NCBI GenBank assembly: GCA_020216575.1
Contig: JAIUYC010000249.1
Span: forward strand, 1 to 6,325
Reading direction: 5' to 3'
Length of the DNA: 6,325 bases
Origin: Coleofasciculus sp. S288
GTDB taxonomy: Bacteria > Cyanobacteriota > Cyanobacteriia > Cyanobacteriales > Coleofasciculaceae
Positions 1 through 5,946 of the stretch are shown here, in pieces. A model generated the notes under the pieces. It did not search any database and was not told where the DNA came from. It was given only the letters and a program-made list of their open reading frames with translations. Position numbers and translations under genes: made by a program. Every line of letters begins with the position of its first letter. The stretch's first letter is position 1.

Positions 1-661
1 TCTCATTTAGAAAGTGCAGGTCATCGGGATGAATCGTATTGAAGAAAAACTGGGAACCTGCTTGCCGAAGCTCCTCTGGCGTGTATCCCCATATCTCAAC
101 GATTTGCTGATTCACATAGACGTTGCACCCTGTGCTGAGGTCATAAATGTATAAAAGCTGTGGAGAAGCATTCGCGATCGCTTCGATGAAAAGCTTACTC
201 TGGCGCAATTCCGCCTCGGCTTGCTTGCGTTCCGTCTGGGTTTGGTAATGGGTTTGGCATTCTCGCAGTTGGCGCTTGGTTTGGGCAAGAGCGAGGGTCA
301 AACGCAGCGATCGCTCTAGGAGTGGAGCGCTCAATTGAGCATACACCAAATAGTCAGCCGCACCAGCCGCAAGTGCAGCGATGCCTGCTTGAGGAGTATC
401 AACGAGCAGAATCACTGGGAACGCGCTACTTTGCTTCAGCACGACTTGCAGCCAATGATCATCACCCCCAACTTCCAGTTGGGCGTCAATTAAATAGACA
501 TCACACGCGCCGTGAGTCATTGCTGCCGCAACTGCCGCCCCAGTCGTTACCCAGTCTAGTTCAACCTGAATCGTCTCAATTTCCTTGAGTAAATCCCGAA
601 TTAAGCAGTAGTTCGCCTCACTGCGATCAACCAGTAGTGCCAAAAAAGGTTCGGAATCCAT
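1..661 (-). CDS. Receiver-PAS signalling protein, N-terminal 220 codons (runs off left edge)
   Basis: This is the start of a sensory or signal-transduction protein, read on the minus strand from an ATG at 661-659. An in-frame TGA lies three codons upstream, so this is the earliest possible start; no clear Shine-Dalgarno precedes it. Residues about 6-125 look like a CheY-type receiver: LLVDRSEANYCLIRDLL at the start, YLIDAQL with the probable phospho-acceptor D59, and GAADYLVYAQL near the end. The domain is degenerate: the usual second acidic residue is R12, the conserved Thr/Ser position is V87, and the conserved Lys is Y107. Residues about 122-160 are charged and heptad-like (LAQTKRQLRECQTHYQ), a probable coiled-coil linker. 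From about 155 a PAS domain begins, with LLYIYDLSTG, VNQQIVEIWGYTPEEL and IHPDDL. In cyanobacteria this order usually leads to more PAS/GAF domains and a histidine kinase or GGDEF output, but that part is outside the window. The gene is divergent from the RTX genes. Confidence 0.85.
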   Translation of the reverse strand, partial: MDSEPFLALLVDRSEANYCLIRDLLKEIETIQVELDWVTTGAAVAAAMTHGACDVYLIDAQLEVGGDDHWLQVVLKQSSAFPVILLVDTPQAGIAALAAGAADYLVYAQLSAPLLERSLRLTLALAQTKRQLRECQTHYQTQTERKQAEAELRQSKLFIEAIANASPQLLYIYDLSTGCNVYVNQQIVEIWGYTPEELRQAGSQFFFNTIHPDDLHFLNE

Positions 662-1261
662 AGCGTTTCAAAACCCAAGGCGTGAGTTGCCTCGAATGCT
701 CTTGAAAGGTACGCTCAATCTAAAGCTAGCTTTGTATGAGTTCTTGAATACCTGTATTTCTCACTTTAATCGCTGCTACTGCTGATTTTACTTTTGTTAA
801 GGCGATCACAACATGGGGCATGGGGCGTAGTTATCAGTGTCAAGTCCCGATGACGACTCTGGCTATGAAGATTTAGTAGAGATTTAGAGTCCAAAATGAA
901 GAGCCGCTAAAGATTCTTTTTTTTAACCAACCCTTAACCTTTTATTGGACTATCACTAGGTAGAGTAACCGTAGAATTACTGCTACTATCTTTAGAACGA
1001 TTTTGCTTAACTGATTCATTCAAATCTGTAGCAAGGGCAACATTGAGCCTATTGTGAGATACCCAACACAACTCAAGACTTCGGCAAAGCAACTGGGAAA
1101 TGGGCGATAAACCTGACAGCCTGCTTCGTAACGTCCGAAAGTGGCAACGCTTAAGGTACACCCTGGCTTAGTCCTACTGTTTTAGCTCAGTGCGGCATTT
1201 GACATCGCCCTGACACAGGACTCATTCGCCCAAAATTTTGCTCGCTCACACCATATATGAT
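662..1261. other. Long intergenic stretch without a convincing gene
   Basis: This 600-bp stretch separates the divergent receiver-PAS gene from the phytase-like gene. It contains stops in all frames at short intervals. The longest open frame is a 75-codon minus-strand one at 934-1161 with no family resemblance I can recognise and no ribosome binding site. The only motif worth marking is the Pho-box-like pair at 922-940, just after a run of eight T bases at 917-924. It may hold promoters for both flanking genes, or be remnant sequence of an eroded gene. Confidence 0.6.
922..940 (+). promoter_or_regulatory. Pho-box-like double repeat (candidate SphR/PhoB site)
   Basis: Two octamers, TTTAACCA (922-929) and CTTAACCT (933-940), both match the cyanobacterial Pho-box unit PyTTAAPyPy(T/A). 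They are separated by exactly 3 bp, the spacing known for that site. A third unit expected at 944-951 is poor. The repeats read in the direction of the phytase-like gene but lie 534 bp before its ATG, unusually far. TAGAAT at 972-977 and TATCAC at 950-955 are possible -10 elements. The site is in an AT-rich stretch, so chance is a real possibility. Confidence 0.3.
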
Positions 1262-1300
1262 GCGTCAGCGTTCCCTTCGGGGTGGCTTTCTCGCTGACGC
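1262..1300. repeat. Palindromic intergenic repeat (hairpin)
   Basis: GCGTCAGCG (1262-1270) and its exact reverse complement CGCTGACGC (1292-1300) form a 9-bp stem. The 21-base loop contains CCCTTCGGGG, itself a small UUCG-type hairpin. Such GC-rich palindromes built from GCGTCAGCG-like words are typical dispersed intergenic repeats of filamentous cyanobacteria. The repeat is upstream of the phytase-like gene and, if transcribed, would fold in its leader. Confidence 0.65.
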
Positions 1301-1333
1301 TCATTTCGACACTCGCAAGTTCGCTAACGCGGC

Positions 1334-1368
1334 GCTATTGCTTCGCGTCAAGCTATCGCTTCGCGTCA
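1334..1368. repeat. Tandem 18-bp repeat, two copies
   Basis: GCTATTGCTTCGCGTCA (1334-1350) and GCTATCGCTTCGCGTCA (1352-1368) differ at one base and are offset by 18 bp. They resemble the short tandemly repeated sequences of heterocystous and other filamentous cyanobacteria. A small inverted repeat, GGAGT-GTT-ACTCC, follows at 1400-1412. The whole 1262-1412 stretch looks like non-coding repeat DNA, which argues against translating it as the N-terminus of the next gene. Confidence 0.6.
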
Positions 1369-1458
1369 TGTTTCACAAGAAGTGTAGTGAAGCGCCAGCG
1401 GAGTGTTACTCCATCGCAGCGACGAACAGCATTTGAGAAAGCACGATTGAGTTCACTT

Positions 1459-1464
1459 GGAGAA
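1459..1464 (+). promoter_or_regulatory. Ribosome binding site deciding the start at 1474
   Basis: GGAGAA lies 9 bases before the ATG at 1474. It supports that ATG over the far-upstream in-frame GTG at 1282, which lies inside a palindromic repeat and has no such site. Confidence 0.6.
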
Positions 1465-1473
1465 GCATTTACC

Positions 1474-3330
1474 ATGACAATCAAAGTTGCTATCCCTCCA
1501 GTCTTAAACAGCTATCAGTTCTCGAATCTACCTGAACTGGGGACGACCCAAGCCGGTCAAACTATTCAACTGGGAGGCTTTTCCGGTCTAGCCTTTGAAG
1601 GGACAGCAGTGAACGGCAACCTCAAATTTATTGCCAACACCGACCGGGGACCAAATGGTGAGGCGGCGGGTTCTCTGCGTCCATTTCTGCTGCCTGACTT
1701 CGCACCAGAACTTGTCCGTTTTGAGCTTAATCCTAGCAGCGGTCAACTTTTAATTACCGAACGAATTCAACTGAAAGTATCACCGTCCCAGTTGCTTACA
1801 GGTTTACCAAATACTTCGATCGCAAGCGGGACTGGGAACACGCCTTACAACGACGAAATTCCCGTCGATTTGTTTGGAAATACGTTGCCCCTTGACCCGT
1901 TGGGCGGTGACTTAGAAGGTCTGGTCGTCGCTTCCGATCAAACATTCTGGATGGTGGATGAATATCGTCCGGCAATTTACCACTTCGACTCTCAGGGCGT
2001 TTTGATTGATCGATTTGTGCCAAAGGGGACGGCGGCAGCAACGGGGCAACCCGAGGGAACCTTTGGTACTGAAGTTTTGCCAGAAGTCCTCGCCCAACGC
2101 CGCCAAAATCGAGGCTTTGAGGCAGTAGCGTACCAGGATGGGAAAATTTACGCCTTTGTGCAAAGCCCGATTCGTAACCCTGCTTCGTTGAGCAACAGTA
2201 CACTGAATGGCTTGCAGAACATCCGGATTGTGGAGTTCGACCCGGTTACCCAGAAAACTCGTCAGTTCCTGTACGTGATGGACAACCCGCCTGCCCCCGG
2301 AGAGGGTAACAGCCGTGCTGACAAGATTGGTGATGCGATCGCAATCGGTAACGGTGAGTTTCTAGTTGTGGAACGGGACGACGATGCGATTGACAGCGAC
2401 CCGCTCAGCCAGATTGAAAAGAAAGTCTATCGCTTCAGCCTGGATGACGCAACCGATATATCGAATTTTTCAGATCCAATTGATCTTGGCAATGGTGTTG
2501 TGAAAACCGTTGACCAGATGAGTGCGACAGAACTTGCGATCGCAAGCATCCAATCGATCAATAAAGTGCTGCACGTCGATTTGGCTACCGCAGGCTACAA
2601 CAGTGTAGAAAAAGTTGAAGGTCTGACAGTCATTGACGCTGACACCATCGCACTCATCAATGATAACGACTTCCAGGTTGCCAACATCACAATTGACAAC
2701 TCAACGGGAACATTTATCCCCGACCCCAATCCAGAAGCTATTGTTCTCGGACTAATTACCACACCCTCTGCTCGCTTGGACAATTCCATTGTCGGAACCA
2801 ATGGTAAAAACTCACTCTATGGAACGGTCGCTGATGATTTCATCTACGGTCTGGATGGTAATGACAAACTCTTTGGGAGTGAGGGCGAAAATAAGCTGTT
2901 TGGGGGCGCAGGGAACGATACCATTTATGGCGGTTCCCGTGATGACTTAATTTATGGTGGGTCGGGCAAGGACACCATCTATGCCAGTGAGGGCAACAAT
3001 ACTATCTACGGTGGCTTTGGCAATGACACAATCTACTCCGGTTCTGGCAACGACTGGATTGATGGTGGCACGGGCAAAGATACCATCTGGTTAGGTGGCG
3101 GTCAGGATATTGTTGTCTTGGCAAAAGGCTTTGGAGTTGATACCATCAACAATTTCCAAGACGGTCAGACCAAACTCGGTCTGGCGGGTGGCTTGACGTT
3201 TGCAGAGTTGAAAATCTCTCAGGTCACCGGCGCAACGCTGATTGAACTTGTCAGTAGTGGCGAAGATTTAGCGCGTCTCTCCTGGGTACAGGCTAGCAAC
3301 ATTACCGAGAGTGACTTCGTAATTGTTTAG
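1474..3330 (+). CDS. Esterase-like activity of phytase (PF13449-type) domain protein with C-terminal RTX repeats
   Basis: This is a probable secreted calcium-binding protein of 618 residues. I chose the ATG at 1474 because it has a GGAGAA site and gives MTIKVAIPPVL, matching the MTI start of the next gene; the frame is open back to GTG 1282 but only through repeat DNA. Residues about 10-430 match the phytase-like propeller family: DRGPNGE (57-63), DLEG (146-149), FWMVDEYRP (158-166), NRGFEAVAY (212-220), KIGDAIAIGN (284-293) and NDNDF (396-400). Residues about 440-540 are RTX nonapeptides (GGxGxDxI) in two 36-residue super-units, and 560-618 is the tail shared with the next gene. There is no signal peptide or membrane segment, so export is probably by a type I (HlyB/HlyD/TolC) system. 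Family members are often labelled phytase or alkaline phosphatase-like; the substrate cannot be told from sequence. It ends in TAG, with a HIP1 site directly after the stop. Confidence 0.88.
   Translation: MTIKVAIPPVLNSYQFSNLPELGTTQAGQTIQLGGFSGLAFEGTAVNGNLKFIANTDRGPNGEAAGSLRPFLLPDFAPELVRFELNPSSGQLLITERIQLKVSPSQLLTGLPNTSIASGTGNTPYNDEIPVDLFGNTLPLDPLGGDLEGLVVASDQTFWMVDEYRPAIYHFDSQGVLIDRFVPKGTAAATGQPEGTFGTEVLPEVLAQRRQNRGFEAVAYQDGKIYAFVQSPIRNPASLSNSTLNGLQNIRIVEFDPVTQKTRQFLYVMDNPPAPGEGNSRADKIGDAIAIGNGEFLVVERDDDAIDSDPLSQIEKKVYRFSLDDATDISNFSDPIDLGNGVVKTVDQMSATELAIASIQSINKVLHVDLATAGYNSVEKVEGLTVIDADTIALINDNDFQVANITIDNSTGTFIPDPNPEAIVLGLITTPSARLDNSIVGTNGKNSLYGTVADDFIYGLDGNDKLFGSEGENKLFGGAGNDTIYGGSRDDLIYGGSGKDTIYASEGNNTIYGGFGNDTIYSGSGNDWIDGGTGKDTIWLGGGQDIVVLAKGFGVDTINNFQDGQTKLGLAGGLTFAELKISQVTGATLIELVSSGEDLARLSWVQASNITESDFVIV
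2860..3075 (+). repeat. RTX calcium-binding super-repeat, two 36-residue units
   Basis: Two consecutive 108-bp units (2860-2967 and 2968-3075) each encode four nonapeptides. The first nonapeptide of each has the variant ending SEG (NDKLFGSEG, KDTIYASEG) instead of GGxG. A partial third unit starts KDTIWLGGG. RTX nonapeptides fold as a calcium-bound beta-roll. The second unit aligns with the fourth unit of the downstream gene. Confidence 0.8.
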
Positions 3331-3474
3331 AGCGATCGCAATTCCTAGAACACAGAGTTGATAGTTCTCGCGCCATGAACCATCAACTATGAACCATAAA
3401 CCATCAACAGGGCATCCTCGCCGCCCTTCGTGAACATCCTACTCATCTTCAATACTTGCAAAAGGAAGTTTTCA
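3331..3474. other. Spacer between the two RTX genes, with short repeats and no terminator
   Basis: The spacer starts with a HIP1 site (3332-3339). It then carries a short degenerate tandem repeat at 3375-3408, built from ATGAACCATCAACT followed by ATGAACCATAA and ACCATCAAC. AGTTGAT (3357-3363) can pair with ATCAACT (3382-3388). There is no strong hairpin with a T-run, so cotranscription of the two RTX genes is plausible but not shown. Confidence 0.5.
3462..3468 (+). promoter_or_regulatory. Ribosome binding site for the start at 3475
   Basis: AAGGAAG stands 6 bases before the ATG at 3475, a good Shine-Dalgarno spacing. It picks this start over the in-frame GTG at 3430 and gives the N-terminus MTITLSPLGTY expected for the family. 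Confidence 0.7.
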
Positions 3475-3678
3475 ATGACCATCACGCTTTCTCCCCTTGG
3501 TACATATACAGGTAGCGGTGCTGAGATTCCAGCGTTTGACCCCATCACCCAACGCATATTTGTGGTCAATGGCACCAGCACGCTGGATGTTCTGGACACC
3601 AGTAACCCCGCCAATCCAACACTAGTCACAACCATTGATGTCTCAGCCTTCGGCATAGCGAACAGTGTTGCACTGTAG
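3475..3678 (+). CDS. N-terminal fragment of the interrupted choice-of-anchor I protein (67 aa)
   Basis: If the TAG at 3676 is obeyed, this is what is made from the well-placed ATG: 67 residues, MTITLSPLGTY to IANSVAL. It contains the first strands of the propeller-like domain (IPAFDPITQRIFVVNG, LDVLDTSNPANPTLV). It lacks the RTX repeats and the export signal, so it would not be a functional protein by itself. Confidence 0.4.
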   Translation: MTITLSPLGTYTGSGAEIPAFDPITQRIFVVNGTSTLDVLDTSNPANPTLVTTIDVSAFGIANSVAL

Positions 3679-3687
3679 AATGGGCTA

Positions 3688-5703
3688 GTGGCTGTGGCAG
3701 TGGAAAATGCCGATAAGCAAGCCCCTGGAACCGTTGCCTTCTATGACATTGATGGCAACTTCTTGAATGCTGTCACGGTTGGGGCGTTGCCCGACATGCT
3801 AACCTTTACGCCGGATGGCAAAAAAATTCTAGTTGCCAATGAGGGAGAACCGAGCAGTTACAACCAACCTGATTCCGTCGATCCGGAGGGTTCGCTCAGT
3901 CTGATTGACATCTCCAAGGGAGTGCTGAATCTGACACAGAGCGATGTCACTACGGCTGATTTCACCGCCTTCAACAGCCAGCAGTCAACGCTCATTGCTG
4001 AAGGCGTGCGGATTTTTGGACCGAATGCCACAGTTGCTCAGGATGTAGAACCAGAGTTCATTACCGTTTCTAGTGATTCCAAGACGGCTTGGATTACATT
4101 GCAAGAGAACAATGCCATTGCCGTGCTCGATATCGAGAGCGGACAGATTACGGATATCAAGCCTCTAGGCTATAAGGATTACAATCTTCCTGGCAATGGG
4201 TTGGATGCTAGCGATCGCGATAGTGCCATCAACATCCAAAATTGGCCTGTATTGGGAATGTACCAGCCAGATGCGATCGCGTCCTTCACAATCAACGGTG
4301 AAACCTATCTAATCACCGCTAACGAAGGCGACAGCAGAGACTATGACGGTTTCAGTGAAGAGGAGCGGATTAGAAATCTCAGCCTTGACCCAAACACCTT
4401 CCCCAATGCGCTGAAAGATAATACTGCATTGGGTCGGTTGCAGGTAACGACTACGCTTGGTGATCCCGATGGAGATGGCGATTTTGACGACCTCTATGCC
4501 TTTGGGGCTCGTTCCTTCTCCATCTGGACAGCTCAAGGCAATCTTGTCTTTGACAGTGGCGACCAGTTCGAGCAAATCACCGCCGCTCAAGTTCCGTCGC
4601 TGTTTAACTCCGATGGCACTAGTGACACCTTCGACACCCGCAGCGATAATAAGGGACCGGAACCCGAAGGTGTAGTCACAGGAGTCATTAATGGTCGCAC
4701 CTATGCCTTCATCGGATTGGAACGCACGGGCGGTGTCATGGTCTATGACGTAACTAACCCCACTAGTCCTGCATTTGTTCAGTACATCAACTCTGCAAGT
4801 GACATTGCTCCGGAAGGGTTAACCTTCGTGTCTGCCGATGAAAGTCCCACCGGTAAGCCGTTACTGGTTGTGTCCCATGAGGTGAGTCAGACTACCACGA
4901 CTTACGAGATTTCTACTGCATCGGGTCGAGGTTACAAACCTGTCATTAATGGCACGCCTGGGAACAATACCTTAAACGGTGGAAATTTTGGCGAGATTTT
5001 CTACGGTTTTGAAGGCAATGACAGGATCAATGCAGGCGAGGGTAACAATAACCTTTATGGTGGGGATGGGAATGACATTCTCAACGGCGGTGCAGGGAAC
5101 GATATTGCTAATGGCGGGAACGGTAACGACCGGATCAACGCCGGTGAAGGAGACAACCTGCTCTATGGTGGAGCAGGGAACGACCGATTAAATGCTGGCG
5201 CTGGCGATGATGTGATTTACGGTGGAGCTGGTGACGATAGGATTTCAGCCGGTGAGGGCGTTAACACAGTCTTTGCCGGTGATGGAGATGATCTGATTTA
5301 CGGCGGCTCCCAAGCTGATTTTATCGATGGTGGAGCAGGTCGCGATCGCATTTTTGCCAGCGAAGGCAATAATATTATCCGAGGCGGCGCTGGTAACGAT
5401 ATTATCCACACTGGCTCTGGCAATGATTGGATTGATGGAGGTGCTGGCAATGATATTCTCTGGCTTGGCGGGGGTCAGGATATGATTATTCTGGCGCAGG
5501 GTAATGGCGTTGATACCATCAACAACTTCCAAATCGGTCAGACCCAGCTTGGTTTATCAGGGGGTTTGTCCTTTGCAGCTCTAAACATTACTCAAGTCAG
5601 GGGCGCAACACTGATTGAAATTGCCGCAACAGGCGAAGACTTAGCACGTCTAAATGGAATACAAGCGAGCAACATCCAGACTAGCGACTTCGTAATCGTT
5701 TAA
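3688..5703 (+). CDS. Downstream fragment of the interrupted choice-of-anchor I RTX protein (possible reinitiation product)
   Basis: The frame stays open after the TAG; the first possible start is GTG at 3688, four codons on, giving 671 residues. Further GTG codons follow at 3694 and 3700. None has a Shine-Dalgarno, so production would rely on reinitiation after the upstream stop. The fragment keeps most of the family domain, all RTX repeats and the C-terminal export region. An automatic annotation would probably call this piece as the gene, but it lacks the true N-terminus. Confidence 0.45.
   Translation: MAVAVENADKQAPGTVAFYDIDGNFLNAVTVGALPDMLTFTPDGKKILVANEGEPSSYNQPDSVDPEGSLSLIDISKGVLNLTQSDVTTADFTAFNSQQSTLIAEGVRIFGPNATVAQDVEPEFITVSSDSKTAWITLQENNAIAVLDIESGQITDIKPLGYKDYNLPGNGLDASDRDSAINIQNWPVLGMYQPDAIASFTINGETYLITANEGDSRDYDGFSEEERIRNLSLDPNTFPNALKDNTALGRLQVTTTLGDPDGDGDFDDLYAFGARSFSIWTAQGNLVFDSGDQFEQITAAQVPSLFNSDGTSDTFDTRSDNKGPEPEGVVTGVINGRTYAFIGLERTGGVMVYDVTNPTSPAFVQYINSASDIAPEGLTFVSADESPTGKPLLVVSHEVSQTTTTYEISTASGRGYKPVINGTPGNNTLNGGNFGEIFYGFEGNDRINAGEGNNNLYGGDGNDILNGGAGNDIANGGNGNDRINAGEGDNLLYGGAGNDRLNAGAGDDVIYGGAGDDRISAGEGVNTVFAGDGDDLIYGGSQADFIDGGAGRDRIFASEGNNIIRGGAGNDIIHTGSGNDWIDGGAGNDILWLGGGQDMIILAQGNGVDTINNFQIGQTQLGLSGGLSFAALNITQVRGATLIEIAATGEDLARLNGIQASNIQTSDFVIV
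5017..5448 (+). repeat. RTX calcium-binding super-repeat, four 36-residue units
   Basis: Four 108-bp units (5017-5124, 5125-5232, 5233-5340, 5341-5448) each encode four nonapeptides. Each begins with an xDRI...EG nonapeptide (NDRINAGEG, NDRINAGEG, DDRISAGEG, RDRIFASEG) followed by more typical GGxGxDxI units. A further partial unit begins NDILWLGGG. The array is twice as long as that of the upstream gene and lines up with it at the C-terminal end, suggesting unit gain or loss by recombination within the array. Confidence 0.8.
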
Positions 5704-5713
5704 ACTGCCCAGA

Positions 5714-5738
5714 TAGGGGAAGGCTCTCTCTTCCCCTA
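5714..5738 (+). terminator. Terminator-like hairpin after the RTX pair
   Basis: TAGGGGAAG (5714-5722) and CTTCCCCTA (5730-5738) form a perfect 9-bp stem with a 7-base loop, starting 11 bases after the stop codon. Only a weak T-rich stretch (CTTCGATTTAT) follows, so intrinsic termination is likely but not textbook. Confidence 0.6.
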
Positions 5739-5766
5739 CTTCGATTTATCTCAGATTTCGCACCTC

Positions 5767-5925
5767 AGGACTTACGCAAATTTACCTCTAAATCACCATT
5801 CGTAGGGACACGGCAATGCCGTGTCCTACCAGATTAGGACTTACGCACAGATGCTACGCAGAGTAGGGGCGAGGCATGCCTCGCCCCTACAGATGGTGGT
5901 TCAAAGGTAAATTTGCGTAAGTCCT
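5767..5925. mobile_element. MITE-like element with perfect 21-bp terminal inverted repeats
   Basis: The 159-bp element has ends at 5767-5787 and 5905-5925 that are perfect 21-bp inverted repeats, beginning AGGACTTACGCAAATTTAC. Inside are a near-perfect hairpin around 5803-5829 (one bulged G; contains GGACACGGC and GCCGTGTCC) and a perfect 28-bp palindrome at 5863-5890 (arms GTAGGGGCGAGGCA). A third copy of the end word, AGGACTTACGCA, lies internally at 5836-5847 in the same orientation as the left end, so the element looks composite. It encodes no protein, hence non-autonomous. I see no clear target-site duplication. It sits between two convergent genes, and its hairpins could also stop transcription of the minus-strand stress gene. 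Confidence 0.75.
5863..5890. repeat. Perfect 28-bp palindrome inside the MITE-like element
   Basis: The sequence equals its own reverse complement over 28 bases (centre GCATGC, arms GTAGGGGCGAGGC). In single-stranded form it would make a very stable hairpin. Similar GTAGGGGC...GCCCCTAC palindromes are common intergenic repeats in cyanobacteria. Confidence 0.8.
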
Positions 5926-5946
5926 AACCCAAAAGAGCTGGCAAGC

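Larger units (their letters stand above)
3475..5703 (+). pseudogene. Choice-of-anchor I family RTX protein, interrupted by an in-frame TAG at codon 68
   Basis: Read through, this is a 742-codon frame. Residues 1 to about 475 resemble choice-of-anchor I domain proteins (propeller-like, often annotated as alkaline phosphatase). Numbering with the stop as 68, landmarks are VANEGEPSSY (from 120), DVEPEF (190), TANEGDSRDYDGF (281), a DPDGDGDFDD acidic loop (330), GPEPEGVV (394) and APEGLTFV (445). RTX nonapeptides follow from about 493, with four 36-residue super-units at 515-658, and then a C-terminal tail nearly matching that of the upstream gene. There is no signal peptide; type I export is likely. 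The TAG (3676-3678) sits in ...IANSVAL-TAG-NGLVAVAVENADK..., where, from memory, relatives read through with Lys or a similar residue. Frame and homology are unbroken on both sides, so this is a single-base nonsense change, a sequencing error or rare readthrough, not a frameshift. The rest of the gene shows no decay, so any inactivation is recent. Confidence 0.8.

Noticed and set aside
322..588. Plus-strand 88-codon open frame opposite the receiver domain
   Set aside because: It is the antisense shadow of the receiver-PAS gene, whose minus-strand translation clearly matches known domains.
934..1161. 75-codon minus-strand open frame in the long intergenic region
   Set aside because: No recognisable family, no ribosome binding site, atypical composition. 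It may be a remnant, but I cannot support it as a gene.
1199..1227. TTGACA at 1199-1204 as a -35 box for the phytase-like gene
   Set aside because: At the usual 17-bp spacing the hexamer is TCATTC, a poor -10, so no promoter is claimed.
1796..2203. Minus-strand open frames of 135 and 83 codons inside the phytase-like gene
   Set aside because: They lie opposite well-conserved family motifs and their translations resemble no family.
3676..3690. Frameshift or programmed recoding as the cause of the gene break
   Set aside because: The N-terminal and C-terminal pieces are in the same frame and the similarity continues directly across the TAG, so no shift is required.
5017..5448. Regularly spaced DNA repeats that could suggest a CRISPR array
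   Set aside because: The period is 108 bp, in frame, and encodes RTX nonapeptides. There are no conserved identical repeats with unique spacers.
4979..5532. Extra open frames on both strands across the RTX array
   Set aside because: The periodic GGxGxDxI coding produces long stop-free stretches in other frames; these are by-products of the repeat.
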